This document shows positions 5,187 to 11,509 of a stretch of 11,509 nucleotides of DNA, one piece after another. Within the stretch, counting starts at the first letter, position 1; each line of letters opens with the position of its first letter. The notes below the pieces were generated by a model. It was not told the DNA's origin, did no database searches, and saw nothing but the letters and a program-made list of their open reading frames with translations. A program made the position numbers and the translations under genes. The stretch comes from Sphingomonadales bacterium (GTDB lineage Bacteria > Pseudomonadota > Alphaproteobacteria > Sphingomonadales > Sphingomonadaceae): contig JAGXGT010000172.1 of NCBI GenBank assembly GCA_024636595.1, positions 1-11,509 on the forward strand, in the 5' to 3' direction.

Positions 5187-7247
5187 ATGTTTGACAAAGC
5201 GAAGACCAAATCTGCAGAATCATTTTTGCAGAAGTTGCGGTCAAATACGGCTGGTAACACGCTTGCTATGGCAGGGATGGCGCTCTTTCCCCTGGCCGCG
5301 ATGATCGGCGGCGGCGTTGATGTGAGCCGCATTTATCTCGTGCAAACCCGCTTGCAACAGGCCTGCGACGCCGGCGCGCTGGCTGGCAGACGGCAGATGG
5401 CCAGCGGCTATTGGGGCGCCAACAACAATGCGGCCAACACCGCCGCCAACAATATGTTCCGGGCCAATTTTGATACCGACGCCTATGGCTCTTACGAAGG
5501 GACTACCGCCTTTAGCGAGAATGCGGGAACGGTCACCGGCACTGCAACCGTCAAACTCGACATGGCGGTGATGCAGATGTTCGGCTACGGCACCAAAAGT
5601 GTCAGCGTCGAGTGCGATGCCTCGATGGCCATCCCCAGCACGGACGTGATGTTCGTTCTGGACACGACCGGGTCGATGAATTGCCCCGATACCGGGACGT
5701 CATATTGTGGCAACAATGGCAATGTCGAAGCGTCAAACGCCAGGATCAAAGGCCTGCGCTCGGCGGTAAAATGTTTTTATGAAACATTGGCAAGACGGAA
5801 CAGTGACGAAGATTGCGGTTCAACACCATCGGCGGGCAGCGCGAATACTGCCCATCTTCGTTTCGGCTTCGTACCATACAGCACCAATGTGAACGTCGGA
5901 ATGCTTTTACCGAACGATTTTCTGGCAAATAATTGGACCTATCAGTCGCGCCAAGCGGTCACCAGGGTGGAAAATGTCGTCGTCGATTATACTCCAGGCA
6001 CCCCCTATCTGTATGGAACCAACTATTATTATAATGGCAATTGGAGCAATACATCGACCGTGGACTCCCACAATAATGTTCGTAACCGTAACGCGTGTGA
6101 TGACCTTCAACCCGACGATTATGACGACATGTCCGGTAGCGAAGGGCCCAAATATAATGAGTATACATGGACCTCTGGTGATCAACAGATTACCCGCTGG
6201 TACAGGAATATATCCGGAACCAGATATGATTACAGCACTGATTACAGCAATCGGCGGGACCGCTGCGATATCGAACTTCGGACGCGAGAAATTATCGAGC
6301 AACGGGAATATCGGCAAGTCAACACGCCGGTATATGAACAGCAACAGGTCTTTTCCCATTATGATTACAAACCGGTCACGTTCAACGTCAGCGGCCTGAA
6401 GGCGGGCGGATCGTCGTGGAATAATTCTATAGACCTTCCGGTCGGCAATCAGGGGCTGGATACGGGCGTAACCTGGGATGGGTGTATCGAAGAACGGCAA
6501 ACCGTCAGGACCACCAATTTCAATCCGATCCCGACCGCCGCATATGATCTGGATATCAACCGCGTGCCCACCATCGGCGATCCTGCCACGCAATGGGGAC
6601 CATTGCTCACTGGGGCGGTTTGGGCCAGATATGATTCAAACTATAATCAAACAACCTCGACTGTTTCTTCGGTCTACACCTTGAATCGGAATTTCAGTTA
6701 CACCTGCACCAATGAAGCGCGCAAGTTGCAGCGGTGGGATAATCCTTCCGATTTTGACAATTATCTGGATGGTCTTGATGCTATTGGCAGCACCTATCAT
6801 GATATCGGCCTGATCTGGGGTGCGCGTTTTCTTTCGCCCACAGGAATTTTTGCGGCTGAGAATGCGACTACGGACAACGGCGGCGCAATCGACCGTCACC
6901 TGATCTTCATGACGGATGGTGATACCGTGACTAGCAGTTCACAATATACTTCTTATGGTGTTGAATGGTATGATCGCCGCAGGACCTCGGCGAATAGCGC
7001 ACCATCCAGCAACGATCTGACGACTCAGGTAAACAGCCGTTTTCTCGCCATGTGCGGCGCCATCAAAAACCAGAATATCACCCTCTGGGTGGTTTCATTC
7101 GGCAATGGTGTCAGTTCCAGCTCAATCACCAATTTGCAGAACTGCGCCACGTCCGGAAAATTCTACAACGCCAGCAACAGTGCTGAATTGCTGAATAATT
7201 TCCGCACCATCGCCAATGATATTTCCCAACTGCGACTGACCAACTGA
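5187..7247 (+). CDS. TadG-like Flp pilus-associated protein with von Willebrand A domain and large insertion
   Basis: A 686-residue protein, using the ATG at 5187. A short basic N-terminus leads into one membrane segment (residues 24-43, TLAMAGMALFPLAAMIGGGV), then DVSRIYLVQTRLQQACDAGA, the typical TadE/TadG N-terminal region in which a processed or anchored helix leaves the rest outside. A von Willebrand A fold starts near residue 155 with the MIDAS motif D159-T-T-G-S163. The second metal-site motif, FMTDGD (D577), comes only about 418 residues later, against roughly 100 in an ordinary vWA domain, so about 300 residues are inserted. The insert is rich in Tyr, Asn and Asp. The protein has 12 cysteines, mostly in the extracytoplasmic part, consistent with disulfides. 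Its stop overlaps the next start as TGATG. It probably acts as a surface adhesin or minor component of Flp pili. The ligand is unknown. Confidence 0.82.
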   Translation: MFDKAKTKSAESFLQKLRSNTAGNTLAMAGMALFPLAAMIGGGVDVSRIYLVQTRLQQACDAGALAGRRQMASGYWGANNNAANTAANNMFRANFDTDAYGSYEGTTAFSENAGTVTGTATVKLDMAVMQMFGYGTKSVSVECDASMAIPSTDVMFVLDTTGSMNCPDTGTSYCGNNGNVEASNARIKGLRSAVKCFYETLARRNSDEDCGSTPSAGSANTAHLRFGFVPYSTNVNVGMLLPNDFLANNWTYQSRQAVTRVENVVVDYTPGTPYLYGTNYYYNGNWSNTSTVDSHNNVRNRNACDDLQPDDYDDMSGSEGPKYNEYTWTSGDQQITRWYRNISGTRYDYSTDYSNRRDRCDIELRTREIIEQREYRQVNTPVYEQQQVFSHYDYKPVTFNVSGLKAGGSSWNNSIDLPVGNQGLDTGVTWDGCIEERQTVRTTNFNPIPTAAYDLDINRVPTIGDPATQWGPLLTGAVWARYDSNYNQTTSTVSSVYTLNRNFSYTCTNEARKLQRWDNPSDFDNYLDGLDAIGSTYHDIGLIWGARFLSPTGIFAAENATTDNGGAIDRHLIFMTDGDTVTSSSQYTSYGVEWYDRRRTSANSAPSSNDLTTQVNSRFLAMCGAIKNQNITLWVVSFGNGVSSSSITNLQNCATSGKFYNASNSAELLNNFRTIANDISQLRLTN

Positions 7248-7855
7248 TGCGGAGATTGATCGAAAAACTGCGTGTTTTCAAAAAGCACGAGGCTGGCGCG
7301 GCACTAGTGGAATTCGCGCTCGTCGCGCCGGTGCTCATTCTTTTGATAATGGGCATGTTGGATATCGGGCACAAAATCTATGCGACCGCTATCCTGCAAG
7401 GTTCCGTGCAAAAGGCGGCGCGCGATGCGAGCCTTGATGACGGCGCGGCAAATGCTGGCGCTATCGACGATCGAGTGAAGCAACTCATGCTGCCCATTCT
7501 GCAAGAGGAGCCGATTTCAAGCTTCGACTTTGATCGCCGCAATTACAGCAGCTTTTCCGATGTCGCGAAACCGGAAGATTTTACCGACAGCAACAATGAC
7601 GGTGAGTGCAACAATGGTGAGCCCTATGATGACTCCAACGGCAATGATAGCTGGGACGAGGACCGAGGCGTAGCCGGTCAGGGTAATGCCAAAGATGCCG
7701 TGTTATATACCGTCAGAATCACTTATCCCCGGCTGTTTCCAATGGCCGGGATGATCGGACTTCCGGAAGATCAAATCATCGAAGCCAGCACCGTGCTTCG
7801 GAACCAACCATTTGGTGGGCAAGCCGCTCGCGGAGAGGCAAAAACGTGTACGTAA
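7247..7855 (+). CDS. TadE family pseudopilin-like protein with Asp/Asn-rich loop
   Basis: A 202-residue TadE-like protein. A basic leader (MRRLIEKLRVFKKHEAG) is followed by the conserved AALVEFALVAPVLILLIMGM helix. Glu22 occupies the place of the pilin Glu5, and the leader could be cut by a prepilin peptidase. After the helix come DIGHKIYATAILQGSVQKAARDAS, typical of TadE, and an extracytoplasmic domain. Residues 114-141 form an acidic loop with D114-x-N-x-D118-G-E and, further on, D129-S-N131-G-N133-D134 and D137-E-D139. This spacing resembles EF-hand or dockerin-type calcium loops. The domain ends in a VLYTVRITYPRLFPMAGMIG segment common in this family. Its ATG overlaps the tadG stop by one base (TGATG), so translation is coupled. 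It likely cooperates with the neighbouring TadG and second TadE in pilus assembly or at the pilus tip. Confidence 0.82.
   Translation: MRRLIEKLRVFKKHEAGAALVEFALVAPVLILLIMGMLDIGHKIYATAILQGSVQKAARDASLDDGAANAGAIDDRVKQLMLPILQEEPISSFDFDRRNYSSFSDVAKPEDFTDSNNDGECNNGEPYDDSNGNDSWDEDRGVAGQGNAKDAVLYTVRITYPRLFPMAGMIGLPEDQIIEASTVLRNQPFGGQAARGEAKTCT
7832..7838 (+). promoter_or_regulatory. Ribosome binding site supporting a GTG start
   Basis: GGAGAGG lies 7 bases before the GTG at 7846-7848, inside the 3' end of the upstream tadE-like gene. No in-frame ATG occurs before the membrane helix of the downstream protein, so this site fixes the GTG as its start. Confidence 0.6.
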
Positions 7856-8532
7856 TTCGCAAACTCAGTGGCTTGAAACGGACCTTGTCGGCGCTCGCTG
7901 GCGATACCAGCGGCCTGGCCCTTATTGAACTGGCCTATTCGCTCCCGCTATTGATGGGGATTGGCATGTATGGAGCCGAGGTCGCAAATGTTGCGATGGT
8001 CAAGATGCGCGTCAACCAGGTTTCGATGCACGCAGCTGACAATGCTTCCCGGATCGGCGAAGGCACTTTGTTGTCGGTCAAGAAGATTTACGAAAACGAA
8101 ATCAACGACCTTTTCATCGGCGCGCATCTTCAAGCCGGCAGCTATGTGGATATTTTCGAGCACGGTCGTATCATTATCAGCAGCCTCGAAAAGCATAGTG
8201 ATGGCGATCAATATATCCATTGGCAGAGATGCAAGGGCAAAAAGACACACCCGTCCAGCTACGGCACCGCGGGTGCCAACTCTCCCTCTCGCCCGATCAA
8301 CGGCATGGGTCCTACCGGTGCCAAAGTGAGCGCGCCGGACGGACAAGCCGTCATTTTTGTCGAGATTTCATATGATTATCAGCCGCTAATATCGGACAAA
8401 TTTACGAGCATTCGCAGGATAACCACGCACAGCGCGTTCAACGTCCGCGATCGCCGTGATTTGACTCAGATATACAATCAGAGTGGAAGCGATCCGGTCG
8501 CAAGTTGTTCAACATATGATGGCATCACCTGA
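7846..8532 (+). CDS. TadE-like pilus assembly protein (second copy)
   Basis: A 228-residue protein. A basic leader (MYVIRKLSGLKRTLSALAGDTSG) precedes the membrane helix LALIELAYSLPLLMGIGM, with Glu28 in the pilin-Glu position, then AEVANVAMVKMRVNQVSMHAADNASRIG. The last segment corresponds to the post-helix amphipathic region of TadE proteins. The rest is predicted to lie outside the inner membrane and contains two cysteines (in WQRCKGKK and VASCSTYDG), which could form one disulfide. It also has a VIFVEISYDYQPLIS strand-like segment near the C-terminus that is usual for the family. It is not a close copy of the upstream TadE: it lacks the acidic loop. The GTG start overlaps the previous gene by 10 bp and has a strong ribosome binding site. 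With the two preceding genes it forms a tight three-gene unit. It ends 12 bp from the convergent pdhB. Confidence 0.78.
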   Translation: MYVIRKLSGLKRTLSALAGDTSGLALIELAYSLPLLMGIGMYGAEVANVAMVKMRVNQVSMHAADNASRIGEGTLLSVKKIYENEINDLFIGAHLQAGSYVDIFEHGRIIISSLEKHSDGDQYIHWQRCKGKKTHPSSYGTAGANSPSRPINGMGPTGAKVSAPDGQAVIFVEISYDYQPLISDKFTSIRRITTHSAFNVRDRRDLTQIYNQSGSDPVASCSTYDGIT

Positions 8533-8548
8533 TACGCGCAGATATCAG
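8529..8548. repeat. Inverted repeat spanning two convergent stop codons
   Basis: CTGATA and TATCAG form perfect 6-base arms around an 8-base loop. The left arm contains the TGA of the second tadE-like gene and the right arm contains the TGA of pdhB on the opposite strand. No T-tract follows on either strand, so it does not look like a standard intrinsic terminator. Confidence 0.35.
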
Positions 8549-9960
8549 CGGTAACAGACTTTCTTCACCGCCTCGATAATCCGGGCGCTATCGATCAGCG
8601 CCGCTTTTTCCAGATTGGCGGCATAAGGCAACGGCACATCTTCATTGGTCACCCGCGTGACCGGCGCATCCAGATCGTCAAAGCCCCGTTCCATGCACAA
8701 GGCGATGATCTCGCTCGAAATCGAACAGGTCGGCCAGCCTTCTTCCGCCACGACCATCCGGTTGGTCTTGGCCAGGCTATTCAGGACCGTCTCGGTGTCC
8801 AGCGGCCGCAATGTTCTGAGATCGATGACTTCCGCTTCTATGCCCTCCCCGGCCAGACTGCCCGCCGCTTCAAGCGCCAAGCCAACGCCGATCGAATAGC
8901 TGACGATGGTGACATCGCTGCCTTCGCGGATGATCCGCGCCTTGCCGATCGGCAGCGTATAATCGTCGAGTTCCGGTACATCGAAAGACCGCCCGTAGAG
9001 CAGCTCGTTTTCCAGAAAGACGACCGGATCAGGGGTCTGAATAGCCGCTTTCAGCAAGCCCTTGGCATCTGCTGCATCATAAGGCGCAATAACGATCAGA
9101 CCCGGGACCGATGCATACCACGGACCATAATTCTGGCTATGCTGCGCACCGACGCGGGAGGCCGCGCCATTCGGACCGCGGAAAACGACCGGGCAGCGCA
9201 TCTGGCCACCGGACATATAATTGGTCTTGGCCGCCGAGTTGATGATTTGGTCGATCGCCTGCATCGCAAAATTGAACGTCATGAATTCGACAATTGGCTT
9301 CAGACCGCCCATGGCCGCACCAGCACCAATGCCCGCAAAACCATGTTCGGTAATCGGCGTATCGATCACCCGTTTTGGACCAAATTCTTCCAGCAGTCCC
9401 TGGGTGACCTTATAGGCTCCCTGATATTCCGCGACTTCTTCGCCCATGACAAAGACAGTATCGTCCTTGCGCATTTCCTCTGCCATGGCATCGCGCAACG
9501 CTTCCCGAACCGATAGCGAAACCATGCTGGTGCCATCAGGCACCGACGGATCGTCGGCTCTCGAAATCGGAGCCGCCGGAGCTTCTTCCATGATTTCAGG
9601 TTTCGCTTCATCCGCAGGTACAGGCTCGTCAGCCTTCTCTGGTTCATTGGATTCCGCGGGCTCCTTTGAGCCTTTGGATTCAGCAGGTTTCTCATCCGCT
9701 GCGGAATCGGTCTCTTCGTCTTCCGCGGCCATTTCGGCGATGACGGTCCCAACGGCAACTTCGTCGGTTCCTGCGGCAATCAAAATCTTCGTGATCACAC
9801 CTTCGTCGATCGCTTCAAATTCCATCGTTGCCTTGTCGGTTTCGATCTCGGCGAGAATATCCCCGGACGTGACTGCATCGCCTTCCTTGACGAACCACTT
9901 GGCCAATGTGCCTTCTTCCATGGTTGGCGAAAGGGCCGGCATTTTCAGTTCGATCGCCAT
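8545..9960 (-). CDS. pdhB: Pyruvate dehydrogenase E1 component, beta subunit with N-terminal lipoyl domain
   Basis: A 471-residue protein, using the ATG at 9960. Residues 1-78 are a complete lipoyl domain with the attachment lysine K43 in ETDKATMEFEA. Residues about 80-130 form a Glu/Pro/Ala/Lys-rich acidic linker. From about residue 145 the E1-beta transketolase fold follows, with VMGEEVAEYQGAYKVTQGL (the E174-E175 pair sits at the conserved thiamine-activating Glu), RVIDTPITEHGFAGIGAGAA, the GLKPIVEFMTFNFAMQAID segment and C-terminal LRPLDTETVLNSLAKTNR. With PdhA it decarboxylates pyruvate and reductively acetylates lipoyl groups in the pyruvate dehydrogenase complex. A lipoyl domain on E1-beta is a known alphaproteobacterial arrangement, as in Zymomonas. 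The ATG overlaps the pdhA stop (TGATG) and has GGTGGAG 8 bases upstream, which rules against the TTG one codon earlier. Confidence 0.95.
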   Translation of the reverse strand: MAIELKMPALSPTMEEGTLAKWFVKEGDAVTSGDILAEIETDKATMEFEAIDEGVITKILIAAGTDEVAVGTVIAEMAAEDEETDSAADEKPAESKGSKEPAESNEPEKADEPVPADEAKPEIMEEAPAAPISRADDPSVPDGTSMVSLSVREALRDAMAEEMRKDDTVFVMGEEVAEYQGAYKVTQGLLEEFGPKRVIDTPITEHGFAGIGAGAAMGGLKPIVEFMTFNFAMQAIDQIINSAAKTNYMSGGQMRCPVVFRGPNGAASRVGAQHSQNYGPWYASVPGLIVIAPYDAADAKGLLKAAIQTPDPVVFLENELLYGRSFDVPELDDYTLPIGKARIIREGSDVTIVSYSIGVGLALEAAGSLAGEGIEAEVIDLRTLRPLDTETVLNSLAKTNRMVVAEEGWPTCSISSEIIALCMERGFDDLDAPVTRVTNEDVPLPYAANLEKAALIDSARIIEAVKKVCYR

Positions 9961-11081
9961 CAATATTGCTCCACCAGCACGTTGGTATAGAGTTCGGACA
10001 GATCCGGTTCTGGTGATTCTTCGGCAAAGTCAGCCGCTTCCATCACCGTCTTGCGGACCTTTTTGTCCAGCGCCTTCAAATCCTCTTCCTTCACGCCCTT
10101 TTTCAGCAAGGCCGCTTTCAAACGTTCGATCGGGTCGGATTTCTCACGTACATCCTGCACCTCGTCCCGGCTGCGATATTTGGCCGGATCGGACATCGAA
10201 TGGCCGCGATAGCGATAGGTTTTCAGCTCCATCAACACCGGCCCGCAGCCGCCACGCACATCCTTCAAGACTTCTTCCACCGCACCGCGAACGGCCAGCA
10301 CGTCCATGCCGTCGACCTGCACGCCGGGAATGCGAAAGCTTTCACCGCGCCGGTAGAGCTGGTCTTCGGCGGAGGACCGGTTGACGCTGGTGCCCATGGC
10401 ATATTGGTTATTCTCGATCACGAAAATCACCGGCAACTGCCACAGCTCCGCCATGTTGAAACTTTCGTAAACCTGTCCTTGGTTGGACGCGCCATCGCCG
10501 AAATAAGCCAGACAGACGCCGCCATCCTCCTTATATTTATGGGCGAAGGCGAGACCGGTGCCAAGCGAGACCTGCGCGCCGACGATGCCATGGCCACCGT
10601 AAAAGCCATGGTCGACCGAGAACATGTGCATCGAACCGCCCTTGCCTTTCGAAATGCCGGACGCACGGCCGGTCAGTTCTGCCATCACGATATTCGGGTC
10701 GATCCCGCAGGCCAGCATATGGCCATGATCGCGATAGCCGGTGATGACGCTGTCCTTGCCCGGGTTAATCGCCGTTTGCAGACCGGTCACGACCGCTTCC
10801 TGACCAATATAGAGATGGCAAAATCCGCCGATCAGGCCGAGGCCATAAAGCTGCCCCGCCTTTTCTTCGAACCGCCGAATGAGCAGCATTTGCTCATAGA
10901 AATCGAGCATCTCTTCTTTGGTCGCTTTGTAAATCGGTGCCTTCAACCCACCGGTAGAATGTACAACCGGCTTGGGCTTGGCGGGCGCGCGCTTGGGCGA
11001 CGCAGGTTTTTTGGCTGGGGCGGTTTTCCGGGGAGCTTTTGCCACGCGAGCGGGATCCTTTTTCTGACGAACCGATAGCAT
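9960..11081 (-). CDS. pdhA: Pyruvate dehydrogenase E1 component, alpha subunit
   Basis: A 373-residue protein if the ATG at 11081 is used. An in-frame TTG at 11105 would add eight residues, and another TTG at 11087 has GGAG 5 bases upstream, so the exact start is uncertain. The first 45 residues are a Lys/Pro/Ala-rich basic tail (KAPRKTAPAKKPASPKRAPA) that precedes the catalytic fold. The fold itself begins near KATKEEMLDFYEQMLLIRRFEE. The thiamine diphosphate motif is intact: G195-D-G-A-S-N200 through to IENNQ at about 222-226. The two conserved phosphorylation-loop-like regions (MGTSVNRSSAEDQLYRRGE and YRYRGHSMSDPAKYRSRDEV) are also present. It forms an alpha2-beta2 E1 with PdhB and starts oxidation of pyruvate to acetyl-CoA. 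Its stop overlaps the pdhB start, and ftsB lies upstream on the same strand. Confidence 0.94.
   Translation of the reverse strand: MLSVRQKKDPARVAKAPRKTAPAKKPASPKRAPAKPKPVVHSTGGLKAPIYKATKEEMLDFYEQMLLIRRFEEKAGQLYGLGLIGGFCHLYIGQEAVVTGLQTAINPGKDSVITGYRDHGHMLACGIDPNIVMAELTGRASGISKGKGGSMHMFSVDHGFYGGHGIVGAQVSLGTGLAFAHKYKEDGGVCLAYFGDGASNQGQVYESFNMAELWQLPVIFVIENNQYAMGTSVNRSSAEDQLYRRGESFRIPGVQVDGMDVLAVRGAVEEVLKDVRGGCGPVLMELKTYRYRGHSMSDPAKYRSRDEVQDVREKSDPIERLKAALLKKGVKEEDLKALDKKVRKTVMEAADFAEESPEPDLSELYTNVLVEQY
9969..9975 (-). promoter_or_regulatory. Ribosome binding site for pdhB
   Basis: On the minus strand GGTGGAG lies 8 bases before the pdhB ATG at 9960, within the last codons of pdhA. It gives pdhB its own initiation site in addition to the stop/start overlap and favours the ATG over the TTG just upstream. 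Confidence 0.55.
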
Positions 11082-11162
11082 AGCCAAAACAGCTCCATTA
11101 CCCAAGCACTTAGACTCACGGAATGGGCGGAATTTGTGATGGCCTTTTGAAACAGCCGATTG

Positions 11163-11474
11163 CTATTTCAGCGGAACGATGATCTCGTCCGGATGAACGA
11201 CATTCACCTTCTTGCGCAGCAATTCACCGATCAGATCCGGATCCGCACCTTTTGGATCAAGCAGCTCCACCCGGTTCTTCAGGGCGTCGCGTTCGGTCTG
11301 CAGTTTGGCCAGCTCGACACCGCGTATTTCCAGCTGTGCCTGATAGTCGCCCCAGGCCAAAATCCCGGTGGGGCCAAGCACTGCATAGCCAGCAATAGCC
11401 AGCAGAGTCATCAGCGCGAATCCGGGACCCAGGGCGGCCTTGATCAGATCTGCAATTTTTCCGCGCTGTGCCAT
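11163..11474 (-). CDS. ftsB: FtsB/DivIC family septum formation protein
   Basis: A 103-residue bitopic membrane protein of the usual FtsB size. A short cytoplasmic N-terminus is followed by one membrane helix (about residues 16-34, GPGFALMTLLAIAGYAVLG), then the family's GDYQAQLEIRGVELAKLQTERDALKNRVELL segment, a periplasmic coiled coil with heptad hydrophobics (about 42-72). The C-terminal part (DPDLIGELLRKKVNVVHPDEIIV) matches the post-coil region where DivIC/FtsB proteins carry a conserved ARE-like turn and a closing strand. FtsB links FtsL and FtsQ in the divisome and helps activate septal wall synthesis by FtsWI. AAGG lies 7 bases before the ATG at 11474. The gene is followed by pdhA on the same strand after 81 bases (57 if pdhA starts at the TTG), so one transcript is possible. 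I saw no terminator hairpin in the gap. Confidence 0.88.
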   Translation of the reverse strand: MAQRGKIADLIKAALGPGFALMTLLAIAGYAVLGPTGILAWGDYQAQLEIRGVELAKLQTERDALKNRVELLDPKGADPDLIGELLRKKVNVVHPDEIIVPLK

Positions 11475-11509
11475 ATCATCGCCTTGAATCAGAAAAGTGA
11501 TTCGCTGGC

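Noticed and set aside
5907..6593. A 228-codon Ile-rich open frame on the minus strand
   Set aside because: It is antisense to the TadG insertion. The Ile/Val richness reflects the reverse complement of Asn, Asp and Tyr codons, not a membrane protein.
9446..10384. A 312-codon open frame on the plus strand, Ser/Ala-rich
   Set aside because: It is antisense to pdhB and pdhA. The Ser-rich composition comes from reading the acidic linker backwards, and there is no domain.
10200..11078. A 292-codon open frame on the plus strand
   Set aside because: It is antisense to pdhA, whose thiamine motif and overall match are unambiguous. The frame is open because of high GC codon bias.

Overview
The window looks like chromosomal backbone of an alphaproteobacterium, most likely a member of the Sphingomonadales (Sphingopyxis/Sphingorhabdus-like). 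This placement is an inference from three things: a pyruvate dehydrogenase E1-beta that carries its own N-terminal lipoyl domain, an ftsB-pdhA-pdhB block, and a sphingomonad-style TadG/TadE trio. There are thirteen protein genes, one of them partial, packed with very short gaps. I saw no rRNA, tRNA, insertion sequence, CRISPR array or prophage gene, and no stretch over 300 bases without a gene.

Layout, left to right. (1) The 3' end of gyrA, with its acidic tail, whose stop codon overlaps the start of a GNAT acetyltransferase gene. (2) A TauD/TfdA-type Fe(II)/2-oxoglutarate dioxygenase gene with a TTG start, convergent with and overlapping a YhhN-family membrane protein gene. (3) trmFO, encoding the folate/FAD-dependent tRNA U54 methyltransferase, convergent with a two-gene minus-strand unit that encodes a squalene/phytoene-synthase-like protein and a secreted or membrane-anchored three-EF-hand protein. 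(4) A plus-strand cluster of three coupled genes: a TadG-like von Willebrand A protein with a very large insertion, a TadE pseudopilin with an Asp/Asn-rich loop, and a second TadE-like protein with a GTG start. (5) A minus-strand block read ftsB, then pdhA, then pdhB.

The most interesting region is 5034-8532. The TadG-like protein keeps both vWA metal-site motifs, but they lie about 418 residues apart. The intervening segment is rich in Tyr, Asn and Asp. The adjacent TadE protein has calcium-loop-like DxNxDG spacing. A CtrA-box-like sequence (TAAA-N7-TTAAC, one mismatch from TTAA-N7-TTAAC) lies about 100 bp upstream of tadG, in the divergent intergenic region. Together these suggest a cell-cycle-controlled cell-surface (Flp/Tad pilus-associated) adhesin module. 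The regulation and the metal dependence are inferences, not demonstrated.

The rest is housekeeping: DNA gyrase, tRNA modification, cell division and pyruvate oxidation. I found no clear evidence of an entirely new biological system. The best candidates for novelty are the TadG insertion, the catalytically unusual squalene-synthase-like protein, and the opposite charges of the PdhA tail and PdhB linker.
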